Source: Verrucomicrobia bacterium IMCC26134 (GTDB lineage: Bacteria; Verrucomicrobiota; Verrucomicrobiia; Opitutales; Opitutaceae). Taken from it: a DNA stretch of 64,000 nucleotides. The notes under the pieces are model-generated. The model saw only the letters and a list, made by a program, of their open reading frames with translations. It ran no database searches and had not been told where the DNA came from. The position numbers and the translations under genes are program-made. Positions 45,469-53,843 of the stretch are shown piece by piece (position 1 is the stretch's first letter; each line of letters opens with the position of its first letter). The stretch covers positions 2,403,501-2,467,500 of the forward strand of contig CP011265.1 of assembly GCA_000972765.1 (NCBI GenBank), read 5' to 3'.

Positions 45469-45810
45469 ATGAAAGAACAAAAGCAGACAGGAATGAAGCC
45501 ACCAAGGCACGACGAAGCGTTTCGTCAGCAAGCAGTGCGCATGTGGAAGCAAAGCGGGAGGTCAGCGGAGCTGACTGCCCGGGAGCTGGGAATCAGTGTG
45601 TTTCAGCTCTACGACTGGAATCGGACGGGGCAGCCAGCCCGGGCCGCCGGGCTGGCTGCCCCGTCCGATAGCAAGGAGGTGTTGCAGGCCGAGAACGAAC
45701 GACTGCGGCAAGAGCTGGCGAGGATCACCGAGCAGAGGGACATCCTAAAAAAAGCTGCGGGCATCCTCTCCGAACCATCGCACAGCGGTATGCCCGGATT
45801 AAAGCGATGA
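45469..45810 (+). CDS. IS3 transposase OrfA
   Basis: A 113-aa protein with a helix-turn-helix (EAFRQQAVRMWKQSGRSAEL, TARELGISVFQLYDW) and a leucine-zipper-like helix (EVLQAENERLRQELARITEQ). It binds the element ends and provides the N-terminal part of the OrfAB fusion made by -1 frameshifting. Confidence 0.92.
   Translation: MKEQKQTGMKPPRHDEAFRQQAVRMWKQSGRSAELTARELGISVFQLYDWNRTGQPARAAGLAAPSDSKEVLQAENERLRQELARITEQRDILKKAAGILSEPSHSGMPGLKR
45747..45754 (+). promoter_or_regulatory. Programmed -1 frameshift slippery site
   Basis: Seven A followed by G, read as CTA AAA AAA GCT in the OrfA frame. OrfB lies in the -1 frame, and that frame is open from here into OrfB (…RYARIKAMSHEHPTK), the usual IS3 OrfAB junction. 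Confidence 0.75.
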
Positions 45811-46643
45811 GCCACGAACATCCGACCAAAACGATGTGCGAGGTGCTGGAAGTCTCGCGCAGTGGTTACTACCAATGGCAAAGCGCGCGGGCCTCGGCTC
45901 GTGCACTTAAAACCAAAGCGATCAGGGCAAAGATTGCCAGCGTGCACGCGGCCTCCCGTGGCACATATGGGAGTCCGCGGGTGACGGTGGCCCTGCACAA
46001 GCAAGGCGAAGCGGTAGGCCGCAACCGCGTGGCCCGCTTGATGAAAGAAGCCGGACTGCACGGTCGACAGGCCCGCCGGTATCGGGTTCGAACCACCGAC
46101 AGCGCGCACAACGAGCCTATCGCCCCAAACCTGCTGCCAAAGGCAAGCGTCCCCACCAAGCCCGACGAAGTGTGGGTCACCGATATCACCTATGTCGAAA
46201 CCGGCGAAGGCTGGTTATACTTGGCCGGAGTGCTCGACCTTTATAGCCGCCGATTGATCGGCTGGGCCATGGGATCGAGCCTGGAGACAGCGCTCCCGCT
46301 GGCCGCCCTGCACATGGCCTTGCGAAAACGCCGGCCGGGCGCAGGCCTGCTTCATCACTCGGATCGTGGCTGTCAGTATGCCAGCGCAGCCTATCGCTCC
46401 ACCTTGTCCGGCCACGGTTGCATCGCCTCCATGAGCCGCCGGGGTAACTGTTACGACAACGCTACAATGGAGTCGTTCTGGAGCACGCTCAAACATGAGC
46501 TGATCTACCGCCGCCGCTTCGCCACCCGCAGCGAAGCCACCACCGCCATCTTCGACTACATCGAGAGCTTCTATAACCGAATACGCCTTCACTCGTCCCT
46601 CGGCTTTAAAAGCCCCCTCGACTACGAATCCAACCTCAACTAA
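45807..46643 (+). CDS. IS3 transposase OrfB (DDE integrase core)
   Basis: A 278-aa protein starting MSHEHPTKTMCEVLEVSRSG. After an HTH_21 region it shows the DDE core: D in VWVTDITYVETGEGWLYLA, D in LHHSDRGCQYAS and E in NCYDNATMESFWSTLKHEL. The ending RIRLHSSLGFKSPLDY is typical of IS3. It overlaps OrfA by 4 bp and is expressed mainly as a frameshift fusion. The frame is intact, so the element may be active. Confidence 0.94.
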   Translation: MSHEHPTKTMCEVLEVSRSGYYQWQSARASARALKTKAIRAKIASVHAASRGTYGSPRVTVALHKQGEAVGRNRVARLMKEAGLHGRQARRYRVRTTDSAHNEPIAPNLLPKASVPTKPDEVWVTDITYVETGEGWLYLAGVLDLYSRRLIGWAMGSSLETALPLAALHMALRKRRPGAGLLHHSDRGCQYASAAYRSTLSGHGCIASMSRRGNCYDNATMESFWSTLKHELIYRRRFATRSEATTAIFDYIESFYNRIRLHSSLGFKSPLDYESNLN

Positions 46644-46722
46644 CAAAAGTAAAATCTAGCCCAACTAGTGTCCGTTTTATCGGGGGAAGCCCACTCGCCG
46701 CACTCGAAACGAGAACGAACGT

Positions 46723-47166
46723 ATGCGCATTTGGCACGCGGCCAAAAAAGCCGTCGAGGAACTCAACACCGCCAGAGCGGCTGCTTCCAAGCCTCTGATC
46801 CCTACACCCACGCGCCGTCGTCCAAATGGATTTTTCCGGAAGCTAGCGAAGACCGCGAACGCTTCGAACATCACGCCCACCGCCACCAAGATACTCGATC
46901 TGGTTCAAATTCTCATTCCCGGCGCGAGTGAGGCGAACGGCGTGATCATCCTCCCGCCGAACAAGCGCCGGACGAAGCACAAGAAATTCCCAGTGCACGT
47001 GCTCGTCGCTGGCGTGGAGAAGGCGCGCGAGGAAATCGCGCAAGAAACACGGGGCAAATCCGCGCCCCTCGTTGAGCCCTCCGCCGAGCAGCAAAAGCAC
47101 ACCGACGTGATACAGCCTCTTAGCAAGATGCACAGCTGTATTACGCCCACTTTTTTTCCCCGCTAA
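46723..47166 (+). CDS. Hypothetical protein of integrative element
   Basis: A 147-aa, basic, soluble protein beginning MRIWHAAKKAVEELNTARAA. A Pro/Arg-rich stretch (PTPTRRRPNGFFRKL) and charged helices follow. No family is recognised. It starts 35 bp downstream of the IS3 right end, so its promoter may have been replaced by the IS. Lower GC than chromosomal neighbours. Confidence 0.45.
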   Translation: MRIWHAAKKAVEELNTARAAASKPLIPTPTRRRPNGFFRKLAKTANASNITPTATKILDLVQILIPGASEANGVIILPPNKRRTKHKKFPVHVLVAGVEKAREEIAQETRGKSAPLVEPSAEQQKHTDVIQPLSKMHSCITPTFFPR

Positions 47167-47178
47167 CCCATAACCACC

Positions 47179-47394
47179 ATGAATAAAATCACCACCATCA
47201 CCAAGGCAAAGCTGAGCAAAGAAGGGTTCAAACCCAAGGCCACTAGCATCGACCGCGTCATCGACGAGATCACCGAGAAGAGCGGCGTGCATGCTCAAAT
47301 CGACGCGCTTACGCCGCACCAAATCCTCGACATCATCTCCAAGGAAAAACCAAAAAAAGGAGGGGCCAATGGCGAAGCGAAAAAACCTTCCTAA
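47179..47394 (+). CDS. Small hypothetical protein
   Basis: A 71-aa protein beginning MNKITTITKAKLSKEGFKPK, with a predicted helical region (SIDRVIDEITEKSGVHAQID) and a Lys-rich end. No family is recognised. It overlaps the next gene by 26 bp, which suggests translational coupling. Confidence 0.5.
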   Translation: MNKITTITKAKLSKEGFKPKATSIDRVIDEITEKSGVHAQIDALTPHQILDIISKEKPKKGGANGEAKKPS

Positions 47395-47971
47395 GTTCAA
47401 GGTCTCGAAAAACGGCAAATCGTATCGCCTTCCTGCGGAAGTTCAGCTTCGCCTCCTTGACCTCGTGACCGCCTCTGGCGCTACAGCCACCGACGTGGTC
47501 ATTGCGGCTGTCATGCAATTCGGAGGCGATCTCCGCGCTGTCACTCACGCGGCTTCCGAAACCAACGCGGTGGCGGAACTCAAGCAACGCATCAAAAACG
47601 CGCGCAAGTTCGCTACTGAAGTCGACGCCATCGTCGAGATGGAATGGCCGAGGGATAACCTGGGCCTAAAAGAACAGTCTCTCGCCGAGGTCAAGTGGCT
47701 GCTAGGGGTCAAAACGCGGGAAATCGTAGAACAGGCTCTTGTGGTGGCGGCCACCGCCGAAAAGCACCAACTGCTCGGACTCACCAAGGCCCAACTGAAC
47801 GCTGCCGCTGAGGCACTCGACAAAACACACCAGCATTTTCTGAAGCGTGCTGAGACGTCTCCGCCAGAAATGCGTGCGGACTACGAGCGCCTTAACTCGG
47901 GGCTCGAAGATGCGATCAAAGCCGTGAAATTCGTTAAACGCACGTCAACCGAATGCGAACCTCAAAAGTAA
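47369..47971 (+). CDS. Hypothetical protein of integrative element
   Basis: A 200-aa protein. The start ATG at 47369 has a strong AAGGAGG ribosome-binding site about 5 bp upstream. The N-terminus (KKFKV-like KFKVSKNGKSYRLPAEVQLR) is basic; helices rich in Ala, Glu and Lys follow. It could bind DNA, but no motif proves this. Confidence 0.6.
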   Translation: MAKRKNLPKFKVSKNGKSYRLPAEVQLRLLDLVTASGATATDVVIAAVMQFGGDLRAVTHAASETNAVAELKQRIKNARKFATEVDAIVEMEWPRDNLGLKEQSLAEVKWLLGVKTREIVEQALVVAATAEKHQLLGLTKAQLNAAAEALDKTHQHFLKRAETSPPEMRADYERLNSGLEDAIKAVKFVKRTSTECEPQK

Positions 47972-47983
47972 GGAGAACGTTCC

Positions 47984-48280
47984 ATGTTCGGCATCAACCA
48001 CGACTTCTCGTCTGAAAACGCACCTTTGGTGCCGCTTAAAATCACCGTGGAAAATACGGGCGCGATGCGTCCACGGTTTGCAGAAACCTTTATGACCGGC
48101 AAAGAGGTGATGGTGCTTTTAGGTTATCGCGATCCGGGTTCCTTTTGGTTTTTCGTGCGTTCACAAGGAGTTCCGCACATCGTGCTAAACCAACGAAAAA
48201 TAGTCTTTGATCGCCGGGCCTTGGACGCATGGATTCAACGCCGCTCTGTCGGCAAGCATCCGCCGCGTGATCGCTGGTGA
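47984..48280 (+). CDS. Excisionase/AlpA-like small DNA-binding protein
   Basis: A 98-aa protein. The C-terminal part (FMTGKEVMVLLGYRDPGSFW, then FVRSQGVPHIVLNQRKIVFD and RRALDAWIQRR) matches the layout of MerR-like winged helix excisionases: T-x-E-V-x-x-L-L-G, then R-x-G-V-P, then strand-turn-strand, then L-x-x-W. It probably assists the integrase in excision. Convergent with the integrase gene. Confidence 0.65.
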   Translation: MFGINHDFSSENAPLVPLKITVENTGAMRPRFAETFMTGKEVMVLLGYRDPGSFWFFVRSQGVPHIVLNQRKIVFDRRALDAWIQRRSVGKHPPRDRW

Positions 48281-48329
48281 CGAATCAAACCGGATACGGG
48301 TCAAGGTCAGAATGGCGAACCCAACACTC

Positions 48330-49583
48330 TTAATCTGACGCTGGTTTAATCCCGAACCAAACCTTACCCTGCTGCGGGGTGACTAATTCTCGATAGTGCC
48401 GAAAGACAATTTTCGGCGAGTTACCCGCCTCTTGCGAGGTCTGATCAACACTCCCCGAAGCCGCGCATCGATACGAAATAAACGAGTGGCGCAGCGCGTT
48501 TGCCGGACACGGAATTTTCGCCTCGCGGAGGCGAGCGCGGACGTGGTCACTTGCCCAACTGGGCCCGATCAGTTCGCCGTCCTGGTTGCAAATTGCCAGC
48601 CAAGCCCGGGCCGCCGGACATATCGGAACGAGACGTCGGGCGGGGGTTCGCCGTTTGGCTTTTGAAACCCGCAGATGGCCACGCTTCAAATCAATGTCGG
48701 CCCACCGCTGAGCCATCAGCTCGGAGCGCCGCATCCCGCAAAAACCCGCGATAACCAAAGTGGCGAGCAGGCGAGGGGCATCGTTCCAAATTAGAACCAG
48801 CGACGCTTTCCAGTCGGGCACACTCATAATTCCAATTGGCTCCTGGTCGCGCGCGACATCCTTTCGCGTCTTTATTTCCTCAGGCGCGGTCCGCGCAAGC
48901 TTCGGCAGGAAACCCTCGTCGCGACCCCACCGCCAAAGAGTCACGAACCGGCGCCTAGCCGTGTTAAATGTTTCCGGGTGCGCTTCGGTTTTCCCTTCAA
49001 CCGCAAAAGCGGAAAGCGTCCAGCTCGCCAGTTGGTCACGCCCGATCACCTCGATCGGCAGATTCCCCAACTCGCCATCGCGAAGTCGTGGGAGAATTTT
49101 TTCGTAGCTCGCCTTCACGTTAATACCCTCGGCACGCTTGGCCTTAAGAAAACGCTCCACCGCATCCTTCACCAAAATCGACTTGGCCTCGGATTTCGAA
49201 AAGTGGTCGACGTAGAAACGCACCGCCGTGAGGAGACTGCCGCCAGAAATCTCACGGGCCTGCTTCCACTCCTGAAGAGCAGACAATGGCGGAACATCTC
49301 CAGCCAAAAGCCGCAGAGCCGCCAGTTCCTCGTGGTCATTCACCGACATCTGTGTGGATTCGATTCGGCCTGCGTTCAGTTTGTTAGCTTGGAGTCGCGC
49401 CTCCTCCATCGCGGCTGCCTCATCGGCAATCTTCCTCCGATGCCGCCCCATGGGGGTCAACCATGCGACAACATGGGTAACACCGGATTTGCCTCTCGGC
49501 TGCTTGATTCGGTAAATTTTGACGCAGGCGTGACCGACACGCACCTGCCTCGGCCAATCCTTTGGTTTCGCTGCTTTGCCCAT
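48330..49583 (-). CDS. Tyrosine-type site-specific integrase
   Basis: A 417-aa recombinase. A SAM-like core-binding region (about 115-225) precedes the catalytic domain with Arg in GFCGMRRSELMAQRW, the HxxR box region ANALRHSFISYRCA (His-Ser in place of the His-x-x-Arg spacing, so the second Arg is less certain) and the nucleophile Tyr in VFRHYRELV. The start at 49583 (ATG) was preferred to an upstream TTG. It points away from tRNA-Leu with its 5' end 79 bp from the tRNA. Confidence 0.88.
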   Translation of the reverse strand: MGKAAKPKDWPRQVRVGHACVKIYRIKQPRGKSGVTHVVAWLTPMGRHRRKIADEAAAMEEARLQANKLNAGRIESTQMSVNDHEELAALRLLAGDVPPLSALQEWKQAREISGGSLLTAVRFYVDHFSKSEAKSILVKDAVERFLKAKRAEGINVKASYEKILPRLRDGELGNLPIEVIGRDQLASWTLSAFAVEGKTEAHPETFNTARRRFVTLWRWGRDEGFLPKLARTAPEEIKTRKDVARDQEPIGIMSVPDWKASLVLIWNDAPRLLATLVIAGFCGMRRSELMAQRWADIDLKRGHLRVSKAKRRTPARRLVPICPAARAWLAICNQDGELIGPSWASDHVRARLREAKIPCPANALRHSFISYRCAASGSVDQTSQEAGNSPKIVFRHYRELVTPQQGKVWFGIKPASD

Positions 49584-49662
49584 GAGTGGGGACAATTAGG
49601 GACAACCACGCCCCTGCAAACCCTATCTAGTCTCAACAAGCTCCCTAGGGAGCGTCTCAAAT

Positions 49663-49746
49663 TGGTGCCCGGGACAGGACTCGAACCTGCACACCTTACG
49701 GCAAAGGCTTCTAAGACCTTCGTGTCTGCCATTCCACCACCCGGGC
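49663..49746 (-). tRNA. tRNA-Leu(TAG)
   Basis: A class II tRNA on the minus strand: acceptor GCCCGGG pairs with CCCGGGC, the anticodon stem AAGGT/GCCTT closes CTTAGAA with anticodon TAG, a short variable arm follows, and the T arm has GGTTCGAGTCC. CCA is encoded (49663-49665). The 3' end is the probable attachment site of the adjacent integrase. Confidence 0.95.
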
Positions 49747-49821
49747 GCTCAATCGAAAGGCTACCAAGTCGTCCCACCCATCGCCTCGCAAGCGCGGAGT
49801 GCAGGAAAAAGAAAGATACCC

Positions 49822-50238
49822 TCAGCTCTGTTTAGACTGGGTCACTGGCTGCGTTTTGGCCGGTTTCTGAAAGGGCAACGCCGTCTCATCACGGTCGTCC
49901 AGCTTCTCTTCCTTCGTGGCGTGCAGCGTATCCCGAACCATCCTGCGCATCGCACGGGTCGAGATACGTAGATTCATGGTTAAACGCCAAAAGCCACGGT
50001 TCGCCGGATGGTGCGCATATTCCTGAGCCTCAAAATCAAAATCCCGAAAACGCTTCAGGACGCCGACTGCACGGACAAAGTCCAAATCCGCCGCTAAGTG
50101 GTTCTGTTGCGAAAGCAGAATCCAAACCAAAAGACGGGCATGAGGATAAAGCGCACGAGTCAACACGTCGCGCTGATAGCGGGAGGGCTCCAGGTTGTTC
50201 CGTTCGCAGTAAAGCTCTGCAAATGTTTTATCACTCAT
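49822..50238 (-). CDS. Hypothetical protein
   Basis: A 138-aa soluble protein beginning MSDKTFAELYCERNNLEPSR. It has hydrophobic helices (HARLLVWILLSQQNHL) and a basic region (RISTRAMRRMVRDTL). The C-terminus is Lys/Gln-rich. I recognise no characterised family. Preceded by an AT-rich 134-bp region that probably contains its promoter. Confidence 0.65.
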   Translation of the reverse strand: MSDKTFAELYCERNNLEPSRYQRDVLTRALYPHARLLVWILLSQQNHLAADLDFVRAVGVLKRFRDFDFEAQEYAHHPANRGFWRLTMNLRISTRAMRRMVRDTLHATKEEKLDDRDETALPFQKPAKTQPVTQSKQS

Positions 50239-50372
50239 TCAGGGGAAGGGTATTTAAACGAAGCAGTGTAAGTAATTCGGACTATTAAAAATAAGTAAAT
50301 TAATAAAAATAAGCAAAAGCAACTCACGGGGAACGCATCAGGCGTATTAACCCGTGAACGGCAGCTTGCAGC
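50239..50372. promoter_or_regulatory. AT-rich intergenic region upstream of the 138-aa gene
   Basis: 134 bp with strong A/T bias (runs such as AATTAATAAAAATAAG) between the M23 gene's stop and the next gene's start. Both flanking genes are minus strand. A promoter for the downstream gene is likely. Confidence 0.35.
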
Positions 50373-51497
50373 TCAGCGATCAAACGCTTGTTCCAGGATA
50401 GTTTCCAGATCGTCCCCAAGCACCCAGCGGTCACCGCGTTGCACGGCTAGTTTTCGGCCGCGATTAGCCGCGAGTAACCCGGCGTCGGCCTTCATGATCC
50501 GCACTTCCCCGGTCTTAAAACCGACCAAGTCCGCCGCACCCAACCTGCGCCAGCGAAAGGGCAATCCCGTTGCATTGACCGTAATCTCCCACCCCGCCGA
50601 CGCCGCGCTCGAAGCCGTTGTCCCCGTCTGCTCCACCAGCTCCGGGTAGCGCCTCACAAAGTCAGGCTCCGTCGCGCGGGCGATCCGCAAGGTCACCGCC
50701 GCGGGCAGTCGGTCAAAGAACTCCTCCAGACTGCGCAAGCCGCCGTTTTTTTGCAGCGTAAAAAGCTCCAGCGGATCCACGCCGGCGAGATTCATGCCGT
50801 TCCAGATTCCATGCGGATTCGGGTTTCCGAATCCGCGCCGCGCATACCATGCATTAAATTGATCCGTCACCCGCACGCCCACCTCGAAGTGGAGGTGCGA
50901 ACGCTCTCTGGGGATACCCGTGCCGCTCGAGGTGTGGCCCATCGTGCCGAGACGCTCCCCCGCGGCCACCGCCCGGCCTGGGTGCATGCCCGGCGTGACG
51001 TCACGCAAATGGGCGTAGAGGGTGTAAATCGCAGGCTTCATCTGCGGATGCTCCAGAACGACATAACGCCCGTAGTTGCTGTTGCCCGCACTCTGACTGA
51101 CGTAACGCACGACACCCGCGAGGGAGGCCCCCACGGCGTCGAGCGGCTCACCTTTCCGGTCCCGCGAAACCGGCAGGATATCGAGCCCCTCATGAAACTG
51201 GCGGCCGCCGCTTCGCACGCTGCCAAACAGGCCGGAGCGAGGTTCACCCGATGCAGTCGGCTGGATAAACGCCGCGATCTCTCGCCCCTCGGCGAAGGCT
51301 TGATTCGGCGTCGGCCAGATAAATTCCACCCGCACCGGTGAGGCAGCCGTCGCGGACACGCGAGGCGCGGCCGCCTTGGGATGCACCCCGGGGGAATCCT
51401 TGCGCGACGCGGCGGCTTCGTAACAGCCGCTCAGCCCGATGAGCCCAAGCGCTATGAACAGACCAAACGAACGCCGCACAGCACGCAACTCCGTCAT
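50373..51497 (-). CDS. M23-family metallopeptidase lipoprotein
   Basis: A 374-aa protein. A lipobox IGLSGC ends the signal peptide. The M23 domain includes FHEGLDILPVSRDRKGEP (HxxxxD) and the HxH motif SHLHFEVGVRV. Additional C-terminal region of about 130 residues. M23 enzymes cut peptidoglycan peptides; all visible zinc ligands are present, so it may be active. It overlaps the neighbouring lipoprotein gene by 4 bp. Confidence 0.85.
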   Translation of the reverse strand: MTELRAVRRSFGLFIALGLIGLSGCYEAAASRKDSPGVHPKAAAPRVSATAASPVRVEFIWPTPNQAFAEGREIAAFIQPTASGEPRSGLFGSVRSGGRQFHEGLDILPVSRDRKGEPLDAVGASLAGVVRYVSQSAGNSNYGRYVVLEHPQMKPAIYTLYAHLRDVTPGMHPGRAVAAGERLGTMGHTSSGTGIPRERSHLHFEVGVRVTDQFNAWYARRGFGNPNPHGIWNGMNLAGVDPLELFTLQKNGGLRSLEEFFDRLPAAVTLRIARATEPDFVRRYPELVEQTGTTASSAASAGWEITVNATGLPFRWRRLGAADLVGFKTGEVRIMKADAGLLAANRGRKLAVQRGDRWVLGDDLETILEQAFDR

Positions 51498-52003
51498 TTC
51501 TTGGCTTTGGCGGCGTCCTTGCGGGCGTCCGTCGAGGTCAACGTGATGTTCTTCGCCAGCTCGGTCAGCTCCGTTTCAGGTATTTCGACATACAGCACCA
51601 GGTAGCCTTGCATATTCGGACTCAGGATACGCTGCGCGCCGATGGCCACGCCGTTCAGCACGACGACGATGCGTTTGCCCTGGTTGGTCGCGGTGAAACG
51701 GTAGAGATCCCGGGTGGCGTCTTCGGTGAACTGAAACACGAGGCTTTTGCCGAGCTCGTTGTCCACCACGTCGCACCGCACGATGTCATACTCGGTAAAA
51801 AAGGTCTTGGGCGCGATCGAGATGGCCACCCCGCTTTGCGGCAGTCGCACCATTCCCCCGTTTTCCTGGGCGGTGGCTTCGATCATAAAACGCACCACCG
51901 AAATGGGGTAGTCTTTTTCCTTGGGGCCGGAGGCGCAGCCGACGAGGGCGAGCCCCGCGAACAACAGGCAGAACAACGAAAGCAGCTGACGACGGGTGAA
52001 CAT
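51494..52003 (-). CDS. Small lipoprotein with SecD-P1-like domain
   Basis: A 169-aa protein. Signal peptide with lipobox LVGC. The mature part (ISVVRFMIEATAQENGGMVRLP, LVFQFTEDATRDLYRFTATNQGKRIVVVLNG) resembles the periplasmic P1-type domain of SecDF. It is coupled to the M23 gene. No direct function can be assigned. Confidence 0.65.
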   Translation of the reverse strand: MFTRRQLLSLFCLLFAGLALVGCASGPKEKDYPISVVRFMIEATAQENGGMVRLPQSGVAISIAPKTFFTEYDIVRCDVVDNELGKSLVFQFTEDATRDLYRFTATNQGKRIVVVLNGVAIGAQRILSPNMQGYLVLYVEIPETELTELAKNITLTSTDARKDAAKAKK

Positions 52004-52079
52004 ACAGGGAAGGTGAAGTGCGTTTGCCGTCGCTGGCAAGTAAGCGTGCGCAGGAAACCCGCCGGATTATCCCGGCGGC

Positions 52080-53105
52080 TCAAGCCTCCGGCGTGGGGCC
52101 CGTCGTTCGCGGCTCTTCCTCGCGAGCCAGTTCGGGCTCGGAGAAGATAAACTTGAGGTTGAACAGCGGCAGCAGGCAGAGCAGTCCCACCACCGTCAGC
52201 CCGAGCACCGCATAACCGGCCGCGTCGTGCACGAAGCCCTCGATCGCCTCCGGTCCGTAGTTGTAGGCCCAGGCGGTCAGGAAAAGGCTGCGCAGCAGAT
52301 TCGTCAGCACCGCGAACATCATGGCCATGACCACCAGGGAAACCTTCTTCCACAGCCGGTCGAGAAACACCGAGGCGAGGAACGATCCGGCAAACAAACA
52401 GGCGGTCAGCGATCGGATGCCCGAGCAGGCCTCGGCCACACCTACACTGCCCTTGGGCAACACCAGCACGTTGCCCTGCTGCTCGATCGGCAGTCCGAGC
52501 AGGTCAAAAACGAAAAACACCACACTGGTGACTTTCATCAGCAGAAACAGGCTGAGCGTATTCTCCACCGCCGTGACCATCGGCGCCGAGACCAGCCACA
52601 CCAGCGCTGGAAAAAGAAACCACGCCACCAGCCGGACCCGTGCATCGTCCGCCAGCTTCGAGCCTTTCACCACCTGCGGCGAATCCGGCGTGTTCAAAAA
52701 CAGCCAGGGCAACACCACCGCCGCCGCGCCCAGCGTGATGGTCAAGGTGCCGGGATACGAGGCTCCGGCGCCGGCCCTCTGGAACGCACCGGCCAAAAAC
52801 AGCAAGGCACCGACCCCCAGCGACCCGTAGGACACGATGTTCAACAGACCCGCCAGCCACCCGCTCACCCGCGGACTGCCGGGCGCCACGCAAGCCGCCG
52901 CCGCCGCCGTGATCCGCGGCCAGCGGTCATGGATGACAAACGCCACGAACGCCGGCACCAGCCAGCCGAAACCGTAGTCATCCTTCTCCGACCACCAATG
53001 CGATTGATCCCAGGCGATAAAACCCCAAAACGCGGCCGCCACCACCAAGGCCCCCGCAAAGGGCATGGGCATCGCCGCAGTGAATTTGCTCCAGATTTGT
53101 TTCAT
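52080..53105 (-). CDS. xrt: Exosortase
   Basis: A 341-aa membrane protein with about eight or nine helices. The predicted catalytic residues are present: Cys in VGVAEACSGIRSLTACLF, Arg in LLRSLFL and His in FVHDAAGYAVLGL. Exosortases cleave and process proteins with a C-terminal PEP-CTERM signal. Start at 53105 (ATG) was chosen over upstream in-frame starts that would read into the neighbouring gene. It is upstream of the small lipoprotein, on the same strand. Confidence 0.9.
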   Translation of the reverse strand: MKQIWSKFTAAMPMPFAGALVVAAAFWGFIAWDQSHWWSEKDDYGFGWLVPAFVAFVIHDRWPRITAAAAACVAPGSPRVSGWLAGLLNIVSYGSLGVGALLFLAGAFQRAGAGASYPGTLTITLGAAAVVLPWLFLNTPDSPQVVKGSKLADDARVRLVAWFLFPALVWLVSAPMVTAVENTLSLFLLMKVTSVVFFVFDLLGLPIEQQGNVLVLPKGSVGVAEACSGIRSLTACLFAGSFLASVFLDRLWKKVSLVVMAMMFAVLTNLLRSLFLTAWAYNYGPEAIEGFVHDAAGYAVLGLTVVGLLCLLPLFNLKFIFSEPELAREEEPRTTGPTPEA

Positions 53106-53179
53106 CGGATTTTGACCCAAAGACGCCCATCCCGGGACAAAGCTCAAGCCTTCGCCGCGAGTTTCGTAGCGGTCACCTT

Positions 53180-53839
53180 TCAGCCGGGCATGCGCGCCAC
53201 CGCACGATCCTGCGCCCGGCCGAGGAAAACCAGTGCCACCACCGCACCCAGCAGCGCCATCGCCATGTCCGTCTGCGTATCCCAGATGTATCCCTGGGTT
53301 CCGAGAAAGGCCTCCGCCCCGTCGCCCGAAACCACCGCCGTCAGCCACTCGATCAGCTCATAAAGCGCGCTGAAAGCCAGCGCCACGCTCACGCATAAAA
53401 ACCCCAGCCAGCGACTCGCTCCGCGCCCGCCCGCCACCGGCCCCAAGGGCGAGGTCCGCAGCAAAATCTCCCGCACCAGAAGCGCCGGCACGAAGCCCTG
53501 CGCGAAGTGCCCGAGTTTGTCGTAGTTGTTGCGCGGCCAGCCGAACCACTCGCGACACCACTCCCCGAGCGGCACCTCCGCGTAGGTGAAGTGCCCGCCC
53601 GCCAGCAAGATCACCGCATGCAGCCACAGCGCCAAGAGGAGCATGCGCGTCAACGCGAACCGCCGCCGCACCCCGCACGCCGCGCCATAGCCGAGCACCA
53701 CCGGCGCCACTTCCAACCACCACGTCACCCGCTCCTTCGGCATCCAGGCCGACCAGGCAAACACCGGCGCGAGCAGCGCGGCGAACACCAGCAGGTCACG
53801 CGTGCCGTCCCGCGTCGTCACTGGGGTCGCCTCAGCCAT
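53180..53839 (-). CDS. DUF2238/YjdF-like inner membrane protein
   Basis: A 219-aa protein with about six helices. It contains NNYDKLGHFAQGFVPALLVREILLR and SALYELIEWLTAV, with GTQGYIWDTQTDMAMALLGAV, all typical of YjdF (DUF2238). No function is established. It begins 4 bp after fabF. Confidence 0.82.
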   Translation of the reverse strand: MAEATPVTTRDGTRDLLVFAALLAPVFAWSAWMPKERVTWWLEVAPVVLGYGAACGVRRRFALTRMLLLALWLHAVILLAGGHFTYAEVPLGEWCREWFGWPRNNYDKLGHFAQGFVPALLVREILLRTSPLGPVAGGRGASRWLGFLCVSVALAFSALYELIEWLTAVVSGDGAEAFLGTQGYIWDTQTDMAMALLGAVVALVFLGRAQDRAVARMPG

Positions 53840-53843
53840 GCGC

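Larger units (their letters stand above)
45419..46688 (+). mobile_element. IS3-family insertion sequence
   Basis: Two overlapping transposase frames lie between imperfect terminal inverted repeats. Left end 45419 onward (TTGCCCCGAATCGACGGACA), right end ending at 46688, whose complement begins TTCCCCCGATAAAACGGACA. About 21 of 27 inner positions match. No clear target duplication flanks them, so the outer boundary may be off by a few bases or the copy may have been rearranged. It separates the SNF2 gene from the tRNA-Leu island. Confidence 0.85.
46689..49662. mobile_element. Small integrative element at tRNA-Leu
   Basis: A lower-GC block with four small unknown genes, one looking like an excisionase, and a tyrosine integrase ending next to the 3' end of tRNA-Leu, a standard attachment site. 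The right boundary is inside the tRNA 3' part. The left boundary is uncertain: I found no second copy of the tRNA 3' end, perhaps because the adjacent IS3 copy removed it. Confidence 0.55.

Noticed and set aside
45390-46720. Second copy of the tRNA-Leu 3' end as left attachment site
   Set aside because: I read this stretch for the tRNA 3' sequence and found none; a degenerate or more distant copy cannot be excluded.
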